Under the pieces are notes generated by a model. That model did not search any database, was not told the DNA's origin, and saw only the letters and a list, made by a program, of their open reading frames with translations. A stretch of DNA of 64,000 bases from positions 148,692-212,691 of the forward strand of contig KE159692.1 in assembly GCA_000403415.2 (NCBI GenBank), in the 5' to 3' direction. The position numbers and the translations under genes were made by a program. The DNA is from Firmicutes bacterium M10-2. GTDB lineage: Bacteria > Bacillota_I > Bacilli_A > Erysipelotrichales > Erysipelotrichaceae. Shown here piece after piece: positions 35,701 to 43,468 of this stretch (position 1 is its first letter; every line of letters begins with the position of its first letter).

Positions 35701-37034
35701 ATCAAGAAAGGAGTGCCATTCGAATGGTATACGTATTGGATCAATCAGGACAGCCGCTTATGCCAACCGAACGGCATGGTAAAGTAAGACATTTACTCAA
35801 ATCAGGCAAAGCAAAAGTTATAAAGCGCTGTCCGTTCACAATTCAGTTACTATATAACAGTACACATTATACACAAGACATTACACTGGGCGTAGACGCC
35901 GGCAGTAAACAGATCGGACTCTCTGCAACAACCAAGCAAAAGGAACTTTATGCTGCAGAAATAGAACTCCGTAATGACATTGTAAAACTGCTTGCTGCCA
36001 GACGCGAATTAAGACGTTCACGTAGAAGCCGTAAAACACGATATCGCAAGCCACGCTTTCAAAACCGGACACATAGCAGGAAACCGGGATGGTTAGCACC
36101 AAGCATCCGGCAGAGAATACAATGTCATTTAACGGTTATTGCAAACGTCCATAAACTACTGCCGACAAAAACCATTCTCATTGAAACGGCAAGTTTTGAC
36201 ATCCAAAAAATCAAACACCCGGATATTCATGGTGTACAATACCAAAAAGGTGAACAGCTTGATTTTTGGAATGTACGCGAATACGTATTATTCCGTGATA
36301 ACCACACCTGCCAATGCTGTAAAGGACGTTCGAAAGATAACATTTTAAATGTCCATCATATAGAATCCAGACAGACTGGCGGCAATGCACCAAACAATCT
36401 GATTACACTATGTGAAACCTGTCATACCGGATATCATAACGGAAAAGTAATATTACCAAAAACAATCAAACGCGGTATGTCATTCAAAGATGCCGCCTTC
36501 ATGGGAATCATGCGATGGTCATGCTATGATATGCTGAAAAACATATACCCGGATGTTCACATGACGTACGGATACATCACCAAGAACACCCGTATTGGGA
36601 ACAATCTTCCGAAAGAGCATTATGTAGATGCAAGATGTATTTCGAAAAATCCGAAAGCAGAACCATTGCCATATTATTACTATCAAAAGAAGGTGCGCTG
36701 TCATAACAGACAAATACACAAAACCAAACCAACCAAACATGGTATACGGAAACGTAATCAGGCTGAATACGTTGTACACAGATATCGGCTATTTGATAAA
36801 GTACAATATCAAAATAACGAATATTTCATATTCGGAAGAAGAAAGACAGGATATTTTGACATACGTACATTAACGGGTGTAAAAGTAAATAATGGCAGCA
36901 TAAGCTACAAAAAACTCAAGTTATTGGAAAAATCCAAAAAATACCTGACAGAAACAAGATTACAAACAACATAACAAAAATATTAAAGAAAGGAGAAGAC
37001 CACTCCGACCATATCCTAAACCATATGGTTTTCC
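35341..37034 (+). mobile_element. IscB-bearing IS200/IS605-like element without tnpA (approximate ends)
   Basis: The unit comprises the omega-RNA region, iscB and a 60-bp right part. That right part contains GGAG-aagacca-CTCC and ACCATAT / ATATGGT hairpins, of the kind found near IS200/IS605 ends. No TnpA gene is present, so movement would need a transposase in trans. Both ends are guesses. Confidence 0.45.
35724..36974 (+). CDS. iscB: RNA-guided nuclease IscB
   Basis: A 416-residue IscB. The N-terminal PLMP domain (SGQPLMPTERHGKVRHLLKSG) is followed by RuvC-I with Asp58 (LGVDAGSKQIGLS), an arginine-rich bridge helix (about 88-120), RuvC-II with Glu154 (ILIETASF), an HNH domain with C196/C199, H211-H212 and C230/C233-H234, and RuvC-III with His299/Asp302 (HYVDAR). 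A C-terminal beta-rich domain probably reads the target-adjacent motif. All catalytic residues appear intact. IscB is the IS200/IS605-borne ancestor of Cas9 and cuts DNA guided by omega-RNA. AAGGAG lies 11 bp before the ATG. Confidence 0.93.
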   Translation: MVYVLDQSGQPLMPTERHGKVRHLLKSGKAKVIKRCPFTIQLLYNSTHYTQDITLGVDAGSKQIGLSATTKQKELYAAEIELRNDIVKLLAARRELRRSRRSRKTRYRKPRFQNRTHSRKPGWLAPSIRQRIQCHLTVIANVHKLLPTKTILIETASFDIQKIKHPDIHGVQYQKGEQLDFWNVREYVLFRDNHTCQCCKGRSKDNILNVHHIESRQTGGNAPNNLITLCETCHTGYHNGKVILPKTIKRGMSFKDAAFMGIMRWSCYDMLKNIYPDVHMTYGYITKNTRIGNNLPKEHYVDARCISKNPKAEPLPYYYYQKKVRCHNRQIHKTKPTKHGIRKRNQAEYVVHRYRLFDKVQYQNNEYFIFGRRKTGYFDIRTLTGVKVNNGSISYKKLKLLEKSKKYLTETRLQTT

Positions 37035-37049
37035 GTGGTTAAAATTATT

Positions 37050-37622
37050 ATGAAAAAAATTGCAGGTGCGTGCTTAGCAGCTACGATGATGTTTGGCGCA
37101 GCCCCTGTCTTCGCAGCAGACAATAGTTCTACTGCCGGTGATGTCATCGAATATACGGTTGAACAAGCTCCTAATGCGACAGGAACAGTAAACGGTGAAA
37201 AAGTCGACATCGTTAAAGATACTTTGGATGAAGAAACGGCTAAAGAAGTAGATACAAACGAAAAAGTCCTTGGTATTCTTGCCGACGCAGGATACAAAGC
37301 ACCTGAAGGTGCGACAGTTGTGGTTGTAGGTGCTGATTACAACGCACAAATCGACGACAAAGAAGTGTCTTTGAAAGAAAAAGTTGAACTCGCTTTTGAT
37401 ATGAGCGGAACTGAATTCAAACCGGGAGAACCAGTTTATGTTATGCATAAAATGGCAAACGGCGAATGGGAAGTCATCGCTTCTTATGTAAACGCAAAAG
37501 GTGAAGTTGTTGCGGTTGAATATGAAGCACCAGCTAAAGATTCAACAAAAGCTCCAGTGAAAACTCCGGCAAAAACAACAAAAACTTCAACAGCAAAAAA
37601 ATCTCCTAACACAGGATTCTAA
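37050..37622 (+). CDS. Small secreted protein ending in SPNTGF
   Basis: 190 residues. Residues 1-22 form a signal peptide (MKKIAGACLAATMMFGAAPVFA). A central acidic domain of about 120 residues has no family I recognise. A Lys/Thr/Pro linker (APVKTPAKTTKTSTAKK) leads to SPNTGF at the very end. SPxTG is a class B sortase-type motif, but the usual hydrophobic and charged tail is absent. A sortase B gene lies 0.7 kb downstream. No ribosome site precedes the ATG, and the iscB element ends just upstream, so expression may be lost. An in-frame GTG at 37035 is no better. Confidence 0.7.
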   Translation: MKKIAGACLAATMMFGAAPVFAADNSSTAGDVIEYTVEQAPNATGTVNGEKVDIVKDTLDEETAKEVDTNEKVLGILADAGYKAPEGATVVVVGADYNAQIDDKEVSLKEKVELAFDMSGTEFKPGEPVYVMHKMANGEWEVIASYVNAKGEVVAVEYEAPAKDSTKAPVKTPAKTTKTSTAKKSPNTGF

Positions 37623-37681
37623 GATTTAAGTTATCAAACAAATTGTTTAAATATGTATTGTGTGAATGTCTAGGCATGAAG

Positions 37682-37722
37682 AAAGCCGGAGAGCAGCGTT
37701 CTTGCTGTTTCTTCGGCTTTTT
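37682..37722 (+). terminator. Terminator after the secreted-protein gene
   Basis: The stem AAAGCCG / CGGCTTT with inner AGA-CAGC / GCTG-TTCT pairing is followed by T. It isolates the gene from the sortase genes. Confidence 0.8.
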
Positions 37723-37748
37723 CACTCAAAGAAGGGGAGGCATAAACT

Positions 37749-38332
37749 ATGGCTCGTTTGAAGAAAATCATTATCGGGATCCTTTCCGTCCTCATATTAT
37801 TGAATCTTGCGATCGTAGGCGGGGTATGGTACTTGCGATCAAAAGGAAGCGAAAATATACGGAACGAGAATCAAACCAATCAGGAAGGATATTATGTTAC
37901 ATATCAAGGAAAAAACTACAAGTATAATGATGATATGATCAATATCCTACTGGTAGGGGTCGACAAAAAAGGAAATATCGAAGATGAAGTGGAAGGCATT
38001 CAAGGATTGGCCGACTGAATCGTCAAAAACAGTATATCACCGCATTTTATACTCAAGGTGTCAATGCGGTAAAAAAGGATCTCGGATTGCTATTGTCTTT
38101 GTACAATGCGCTGCAGCCGTATATGCACACCAACATCAGCTTGGAAGATGTCACGTACTTGGGAACCGAAATGCTTCATATGAATTTTGATCCAAGTCAG
38201 CTGATCCAAATTCCTGGGGAGGCCTTCTTTGATGAAAATTACAAAGGAGGACGCACTGTATTTAATGTGGACGAAGACAGCCTTCAACAATGGATCATGC
38301 AGACCTACTATGAAGAAGTGCCGTCCGAATAA
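37749..38332 (+). pseudogene. LCP-family protein with internal deletion
   Basis: The first 90 codons give a membrane helix (IIIGILSVLILLNLAIVGGVWYL) and the start of a LytR-CpsA-Psr domain (MINILLVGVDKKGN...GLAD), then a stop. In another frame the C-terminal part resumes at once as NRQKQYITAFYTQGVNAVKK and runs to 38332. Between GLAD and NRQKQYI an LCP protein normally carries over 100 residues, including the arginine pocket. That block is gone and the joint is out of frame. LCP enzymes attach polymers to peptidoglycan; this copy cannot. Confidence 0.8.
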
Positions 38333-38366
38333 GAAAATCAATAAAAAGAAAGAGAGAACAAGCGCG

Positions 38367-39113
38367 ATGAAAAAAAGTTTACGATTTTTGACTCTTGGAT
38401 TGATGGCGTTCGCCCTTGTGCTTGGCGGATGTTCTAATTCTAAAGAAAAAGAAGTGAGCAAAGCACAAAAAGAATATACTGAAGTTCAAGAAGAAGTGGT
38501 CAACCATTCTGATGATCCAATAGAGAAAACGATCGATTTTGCCGAATTAGACAAAATCAACTCGGAAGTAATCGGGTGGATCTACATCCCGAATACATCC
38601 ATTGACTATCCCATCATGCAAAGCGAAGATGATGAAAAGTATTTGACGACAACACTTCGCAATGAGACTAATGAAACCGGATCCATTTATATCGAAAAAT
38701 ACAATACGAAAGATTTCAGTGATCCGGTGACGATTATGTATGGTCATACTGTATTCGCAGACGACAAATCGTATGATGCCATGTTCTCGGATTTGCAAAA
38801 ATATAAAGAAGAATCGTTCATGCAGGAAAATCCGTACATTTATGTGTACACGCCTGATAAAACAATTAAATATCAGATTTTTTCTTGTGTGACGTTTGAT
38901 GATCGCTACATCTTGGGAAACTATCAATTTAAAGATCCGACCGATTTCCAAGATTACATTGATGAATTACGGAACACGCTGGGAGCAATCGTCAATCGAG
39001 ATCTTGATATTACTCAGGATTCAAAGGTGCTTACGCTTTCGACTTGTGTGGGTGTGGGCGTCGAACAACGCTGGTTGGTCAATGCTGTGGAAGTCGAAGA
39101 AATCGCAAAATAA
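38367..39113 (+). CDS. srtB: Class B sortase with lipoprotein signal
   Basis: A 248-residue sortase. Residues 1-21 end in a lipobox (LVLGGC, Cys22), so the enzyme may be lipid-anchored instead of using a plain transmembrane helix. The catalytic triad is His127 (MYGHTVF), Cys227 (LSTCVG) and Arg235 (EQRWLV). The length and the insertion between strands fit class B. The ATG at 38367 has only a weak AGAGAGA site. The SPNTG protein upstream is a plausible substrate. Confidence 0.85.
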   Translation: MKKSLRFLTLGLMAFALVLGGCSNSKEKEVSKAQKEYTEVQEEVVNHSDDPIEKTIDFAELDKINSEVIGWIYIPNTSIDYPIMQSEDDEKYLTTTLRNETNETGSIYIEKYNTKDFSDPVTIMYGHTVFADDKSYDAMFSDLQKYKEESFMQENPYIYVYTPDKTIKYQIFSCVTFDDRYILGNYQFKDPTDFQDYIDELRNTLGAIVNRDLDITQDSKVLTLSTCVGVGVEQRWLVNAVEVEEIAK

Positions 39114-39131
39114 AAATCTTTATAACAAAAA

Positions 39132-39160
39132 CGGAAGGAAATTTAACTCCTTCCGCTTTT
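39132..39160 (+). terminator. Terminator after the sortase gene
   Basis: The stem CGGAAGGA / TCCTTCCG with an 8-nt loop is followed by CTTTTTAT. Confidence 0.85.
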
Positions 39161-39172
39161 TATTCGGGTATT

Positions 39173-39841
39173 TTACGAAAGCATGAGCAGAGCGCAAAAG
39201 CCGTCTTCCGGCTGATAACATAGAACCTCGTGAGTATCCGGAAAAAATAAATTCGAGATTCTGTGACCTCCGTTCAATGCGATATCAGCCATCAAGATCA
39301 ATAATTTCTTTTCGATATTGAATAAATAAAGAGATTGATTGATCACTTCCTCCTCCTTTTTATTAAACAGTTTTAAGCATGAAGGATTCGCATAGTGGAC
39401 AATATAATCCAGTTCGTGACCATCGTGTTCATACTCAATCCCAATTAAAGCAAAGGGAAGGGGACAATGTTCGAAAATAGAACACTGCGCGTCAATTTCA
39501 AGTGATTGGCTTTTTCGATAGGAATTAAATTTTTTTTCCTGTTCGTATTTCAGTAATCGAGGCATTCTGGCCCGACCTTTAAAAATGCTGCCATCTCTCA
39601 TTGTATACAAGTCATCCTTGATGTTGACAATACGACTTGTCGCAGCCACAATTCCTTTGTTGATCGATAAAAACTGGTCGATTGGCAATTCATCCACAAT
39701 CGTTTTTAACGGAGTGTATGTATTTATGATCCGACCATCAATCAAATAAATACAAGTTTTGCCATCTTCCCGTTTGATATATTTAATTTCAGATGAATCA
39801 ATATGATTTTTTAGGAAGAAGCGTTCAATTTTCTTTTCCAT
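39173..39841 (-). CDS. LytTR DNA-binding regulator with PAS-like domain
   Basis: 222 residues. Residues 15-100 match a LytTR domain (IKYIKREDGKTCIYLIDGR; FLSINKGIVAATSRIVNIKDDLYTMRDGSIF). The second half, from about residue 115, looks like a PAS fold (CPLPFALIGIEYEHD, YANPSCLKLFNKKEEEVINQSLYLF). No receiver domain is present, so it probably senses a ligand or redox state directly. It is a single gene on the minus strand that ends against the sortase terminator. Its targets are unknown; LytTR boxes were not identified. Confidence 0.75.
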   Translation of the reverse strand: MEKKIERFFLKNHIDSSEIKYIKREDGKTCIYLIDGRIINTYTPLKTIVDELPIDQFLSINKGIVAATSRIVNIKDDLYTMRDGSIFKGRARMPRLLKYEQEKKFNSYRKSQSLEIDAQCSIFEHCPLPFALIGIEYEHDGHELDYIVHYANPSCLKLFNKKEEEVINQSLYLFNIEKKLLILMADIALNGGHRISNLFFPDTHEVLCYQPEDGFCALLMLS

Positions 39842-39943
39842 AGGATCTACATTCTTTCTATTTGAATAACATTATACCCTATTTTTTGGAAAAGATGAAA
39901 AAATACTGTAAAAAGCAATACAATATTTTTCAGATGGAAGGAC

Positions 39944-39972
39944 TTGCATTGTCAACAAACTTTGAGTATCAT
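39944..39972 (+). promoter_or_regulatory. Promoter of the 6S-like RNA
   Basis: -35 TTGCAT, a 17-bp spacer and -10 TATCAT. The start is expected near 39979, at the first base of the closing stem. Confidence 0.5.
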
Positions 39973-39978
39973 AAGAGT

Positions 39979-40132
39979 TGCCCAAGGATATATAATTTTT
40001 CCTACAAGTTGAGATAAGGGAAAACGGACGTTGATAAGTTGTGTTGAAGACCCGCTACGTGTGGGGATCCTAATACTTAACACAGTTTACCCACCTGTAT
40101 ATACAGGGAAAAGTCTCTGTTCTTGGGTTTTT
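39979..40132 (+). ncRNA. Structured small RNA, 6S RNA-like
   Basis: A non-coding stretch of about 150 nt whose ends pair: CCCAAG (39981-39986) with CTTGGG (40122-40127), then a T-run. Inside, TTTTCC pairs with GGAAAA. A large open region follows, then a 10-bp helix AAGTTGTGTT / AACACAGTTT, closed by CCC / GGG. CCTGTATATACAGG on the 3' side can form its own hairpin. A closing stem, central bubble and apical stem are the plan of 6S RNA, which binds RNA polymerase. I know no sequence signature that proves it. Confidence 0.45.
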
Positions 40133-40145
40133 ATAAGAAAAATAA

Positions 40146-40163
40146 AGCGAATTTCATTTCGCT
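40146..40163. repeat. Left copy of 18-bp terminator-hairpin target duplication
   Basis: AGCGAATTTCATTTCGCT forms a hairpin and is repeated exactly at 40355-40372 on the far side of the MITE. Here the A-run lies on the left, serving minus-strand transcription. Confidence 0.85.
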
Positions 40164-40354
40164 CAGGCTGTTGACAAAGTCGATTTTTCAAATCGGCTTT
40201 GTCACAGCTTTTTATTTTTCTCCCACAAATGAATAAAAAAAGAGCAATTTGAGGTATTTAAGTACCTAATATTACTCTTTTTTTAGACCTTTTTACCCAC
40301 TTTTATTTTATTGAAATTTAATTTTTTCAAAATAGGTAGTTTGTCAACACTCTG
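40164..40354. mobile_element. 191-bp MITE, copy 2, inserted at a terminator
   Basis: Identical over all 191 bp to the copy at 5574-5764, in the same orientation. It splits the terminator region between the 6S-like RNA and the Mrr-type gene. The central terminator-like stem is at 40235-40284. Perfect identity points to recent movement or to strong copying between sites. Confidence 0.85.
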
Positions 40355-40372
40355 AGCGAATTTCATTTCGCT
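40355..40372. repeat. Right copy of 18-bp terminator-hairpin target duplication
   Basis: An exact repeat of the left copy, followed by a T-run. The stop codon of the minus-strand nuclease gene lies inside it. Confidence 0.85.
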
Positions 40373-41220
40373 TTTTTTAATTCATTTCTCAAATCTTCCG
40401 GCATGTATCGAAACAGATCTTCCGTTTCCAGAGGAAGAAGTCCCGGTTCGGGAATCTCGCTTCGATCGAAGATTTTTACGATCATTTCAAGAATTTTTTT
40501 GCCGTCGATCAGCTCCACATTTGTATATGCCGCATATTCAACCGCTTCTTTTGTGAACGAGCTTGTCGTAATCACAAACAAATGAGGCGCCTTTTCAATT
40601 TCATTGGCTCCCACAAGTTTTTGAATGACCGGTCGTGAAACTTTCGTGGATGGAGCATACAACTTACATTCAGCAAGCCCGAAAGGAGTCCCGCCTTTGA
40701 ACACATAAAGATCATATCCTCCGTCATTGACCGGTGGAGTGACTTTGATCTCATATCCAAGCTTTTCGAAAAGCATCCCGCAATACACCTCAAAACGGGT
40801 CGGATTTTTTTCAAAACGGGAGAGCAGTTTTTTGATCGTGATGTCTTCAAATGAACACTCCCACTCCTCTTTACGTTTTTTCGACTTTTCGATCTCTTCT
40901 TTACAACTCGTAATAGCCCATCCTTTGGCACGCAAATGATTTACCAGATCATTCATTTGGAATACATCCAAACATATGACGCGGATCGAATCGATCCATA
41001 ACACACTGGCCTGTCGGACAATTTGATTTTCCTTTTTGCGATGATCTTTGGTTCCGTCAGCTTTCGCATATTTCCATTGAGGGAATCGTAAGATAAAACG
41101 CCCCGGATAAACAGCGTGATGTGAATTTTCAATCTTGAATTCCGAAGATAAAGCTACCTCGTAATGACTTTCGAATTGCTTTCGTAACTTTTTTTCTTTA
41201 AACTTAGATAATAACGACAT
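40363..41220 (-). CDS. Mrr-type restriction endonuclease-like protein
   Basis: 285 residues. The N-terminal 130 residues are of unknown type. The C-terminal part is an Mrr_cat PD-(D/E)xK nuclease: DGGYDLYVF (Asp170), GLAECKLY (Glu184, Lys186) and VIQKLVGA (conserved Gln). Mrr-type enzymes cut modified DNA or act in phage defence. No methyltransferase or partner is next to it, which suits a modification-dependent or stand-alone nuclease. The C-terminal codons lie in the duplicated hairpin of the MITE. Confidence 0.8.
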   Translation of the reverse strand: MSLLSKFKEKKLRKQFESHYEVALSSEFKIENSHHAVYPGRFILRFPQWKYAKADGTKDHRKKENQIVRQASVLWIDSIRVICLDVFQMNDLVNHLRAKGWAITSCKEEIEKSKKRKEEWECSFEDITIKKLLSRFEKNPTRFEVYCGMLFEKLGYEIKVTPPVNDGGYDLYVFKGGTPFGLAECKLYAPSTKVSRPVIQKLVGANEIEKAPHLFVITTSSFTKEAVEYAAYTNVELIDGKKILEMIVKIFDRSEIPEPGLLPLETEDLFRYMPEDLRNELKKAK

Positions 41221-41298
41221 ACTTACCTCTATATATAATTATATCATTAAGCTGAACTTCCGTCTATAAAATTCAGTTTAAATGGGAAAGGAACTTAT

Positions 41299-41712
41299 AT
41301 GAGTATACGCCAAATCATTCATGATGAAACAATTTTATCCAGTCCTTCAAGGAAAGCGACAAAGGCCGACCAACATATCGGAAACGATCTTCTCGACACT
41401 TTGCAAGCCCATTCTAAAACCTGTTTGGGTATGGCTGCCAATATGATCGGGGAGCTTAAAAACATCATTGCAATCAACGATCAAGGAAACTACTTGTTGA
41501 TGTACAATCCGAAAATCGTAAAGAAAACAATGCCTTATCAAACAGAAGAATCGTGTTTATCAGTTTACGGTGTTCATCCTTGTGTGCGCTATGAAATGAT
41601 TACCGTTGAATACAAGGATGAACGCTTCAAACCAAAAAAACAAACATTTTACGGATTGAGTGCTCAAATCATTCAGCATGAAATCGATCATTTATACGGT
41701 ATTCTGATTTGA
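41299..41712 (+). CDS. def: Peptide deformylase (variant motif 1)
   Basis: A 137-residue deformylase. Motif 2 ESCLSV has the metal Cys86. Motif 3 QHEIDH has His127, Glu128 and His131. Motif 1 reads GMAANMIG, so the oxyanion Gln of GxGxAAxQ is Met49. The form is short and lacks a C-terminal extension. Deformylases remove the formyl group of nascent proteins; whether this variant is fully active is open. GGGAAAGGAAC precedes the ATG. Confidence 0.85.
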   Translation: MSIRQIIHDETILSSPSRKATKADQHIGNDLLDTLQAHSKTCLGMAANMIGELKNIIAINDQGNYLLMYNPKIVKKTMPYQTEESCLSVYGVHPCVRYEMITVEYKDERFKPKKQTFYGLSAQIIQHEIDHLYGILI

Positions 41713-41728
41713 TTGCTACCGGAAAAAA

Positions 41729-41773
41729 AACGCCAATGTTCATGCTGGAAACAACACAAATATCATTAGCGTT
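41729..41773 (-). terminator. Terminator of the ttcA-like gene
   Basis: On the minus strand, AACGCTAATG pairs with CATTGGCGTT (one mismatch), then T8. The loop is long (25 nt). Confidence 0.55.
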
Positions 41774-41789
41774 TTGATGAATGTCATCT

Positions 41790-42539
41790 TTATTTTTCCT
41801 TTTCGATTTTTTCTTTGTTCCAGAGCGATACTTGTTTCGTGTTGGAAAGAGAAGAAAGAAAATTATCATGGGCCATAGGATATTTATCATAGAGGGTATC
41901 CAAAAACTGTTTGATTTCCTGACGTTGAGTGAAACCATCATTAGGACATACACGACGAACGCTTGGAATATCATTTTCCTTTGTGATCCCGATAATTTCG
42001 CTTTCTTTCATATACACAAGAGGCCGGATCATATCCATATCCATTCTCGACATATACTGTTTCGGCAGGAATGTCGCGATCTTCGAACCATGAATCATAT
42101 TTAGAAATACGGTTTCGATGGCATCATCTCCATGATGTCCTAAAGCAATCTTATTACATCCAAGTTCTTTTGCTTTTTCAAACAGAACTCCTTTCTTCAA
42201 TGTGGAGCATAAAGAACATTGGATCTTTCCGTGGTGAAGATTGCGCTCGTTCTGCAGGATTTCGAATATCTTTGTTTTTTCGATATATAAAGTCAGGTTA
42301 TGCTTTTTGGCAAATTCCTTCATCAAGTCGTGTTCGAATTCTTCGAATCCCACATCAACGTGGATCCCGCATAGTTCGAAATTCTTTCCTTTAAATTTTT
42401 GATACATTCCCAAAGCGACGAAAAGCAGCATGCTGTCTTTGCCTCCGGAAAGTGCAACGGCGATCTTGTCCCCGTCCTCGATCAGGGAAAAATCCCGATC
42501 GGCATTGCGTATTGCGCGAAGTACAGATTGAATTTTCAT
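41790..42539 (-). CDS. TtcA/TilS-type tRNA thiolation ATPase
   Basis: A protein of about 249 residues with the PP-loop AVALSGGKDSML and a CSLCSTLKK CxxC pair, as in TtcA-like enzymes that thiolate tRNA cytidine 32 through an Fe-S cluster. ALGHHGDDAIETVFLNM is a second conserved block. The ATG at 42539 was preferred. A TATAAT (minus, 42552-42547) lies 7 bp upstream and would cover the alternative ATG at 42548, and no ribosome site is visible, so a leaderless mRNA is possible. Confidence 0.8.
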   Translation of the reverse strand: MKIQSVLRAIRNADRDFSLIEDGDKIAVALSGGKDSMLLFVALGMYQKFKGKNFELCGIHVDVGFEEFEHDLMKEFAKKHNLTLYIEKTKIFEILQNERNLHHGKIQCSLCSTLKKGVLFEKAKELGCNKIALGHHGDDAIETVFLNMIHGSKIATFLPKQYMSRMDMDMIRPLVYMKESEIIGITKENDIPSVRRVCPNDGFTQRQEIKQFLDTLYDKYPMAHDNFLSSLSNTKQVSLWNKEKIEKEK

Positions 42540-42646
42540 GTTTATCATTATACGAACAATTGAACGGATAGGAAAGCATGGAGATCAAAAAAGCAGCGAG
42601 TTGCCAAACCGCAAAAAAAAAATTAAAATAGTTTTTGGTGATAGCA

Positions 42647-43468
42647 ATGGACGGAATTCTCGTGATCGATAAACCATATGGCATAACAAGTCATGATGTC
42701 ATCGATCAATTAAGAAAAAAATACAAACAAAAAAAGTTCGGTCATACAGGTACGTTGGATCCGAATGCGACTGGTGTGTTGGTTGTATTGTGCGGCCGAG
42801 CGTGCAAAGCTCTTCAATTTCTTGAAAATCAGGATAAAACGTATGTAGCGCAAATGAAGCTAGGTTTACAGACAACGACCGACGACATCTGGGGAGAAAT
42901 TGAACAAGAACAAGAGGTTGTCTTGATCGATGATCTTCAAGATTTGCTGGATACAATGATCGGACCTCAAAAACAGCTTGTCCCCAGAACGTCTGCGAAA
43001 AAGATCGGCGGAAAAAAATTGTATGAATATCAAAGAGAAGGCAAGGAAGTTCCTAAAGTATATGCTGATGTAACGATCTATGATTTCAAAGTGCTTGATG
43101 AACAAAAAATGGAATTTGAAGTTCAGTGTTCAAGCGGGACGTATGTACGCTCTATTTGTCGTGATGCTGCTTTAAAAAGCGGTAATCTCGGAGTCATGAG
43201 CTCTTTGAAAAGGATAAAGGCCGGCGGATTTACCATTGAGCAGGCAGAACCCTTGGATAAAAAAGAACATACCTTGATTCCTTTGGAAAAAGCATTCGAC
43301 AACTGGGAAAAAGTCGAATATGAACCGATTGCAGACATTTTAAACGGAAAGCGGATCCAATGCAATGCAAAAAACAATTTGATCGCGATCATGCATGAAG
43401 GAAAGATCCTCGCCATCTATGAACGTGAAAAAGAGAAAACTTATCGCTCAAAAAGGGGGTTGTGGTAA
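42647..43468 (+). CDS. truB: tRNA pseudouridine-55 synthase
   Basis: 273 residues with GILVIDKPYGITSHDVI and the catalytic GHTGTLDPNATGVLVV, then CSSGTYVRSICRD. TruB makes pseudouridine 55 in the T-loop. The ATG at 42647 starts the conserved region; TTG and GTG codons lie just upstream, and the ribosome site is weak. The stop overlaps ribF. Confidence 0.95.
   Translation: MDGILVIDKPYGITSHDVIDQLRKKYKQKKFGHTGTLDPNATGVLVVLCGRACKALQFLENQDKTYVAQMKLGLQTTTDDIWGEIEQEQEVVLIDDLQDLLDTMIGPQKQLVPRTSAKKIGGKKLYEYQREGKEVPKVYADVTIYDFKVLDEQKMEFEVQCSSGTYVRSICRDAALKSGNLGVMSSLKRIKAGGFTIEQAEPLDKKEHTLIPLEKAFDNWEKVEYEPIADILNGKRIQCNAKNNLIAIMHEGKILAIYEREKEKTYRSKRGLW

Noticed and set aside
35724..36974. Cas9 or TnpB as identity of the HNH/RuvC protein
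   Set aside because: 416 residues with an N-terminal PLMP domain and no REC lobe fit IscB; TnpB lacks the HNH domain and there is no CRISPR array.
37743..38018. A short intact membrane protein
   Set aside because: Its end breaks off inside an LCP domain whose C-terminal part follows in another frame, so it is a fragment.
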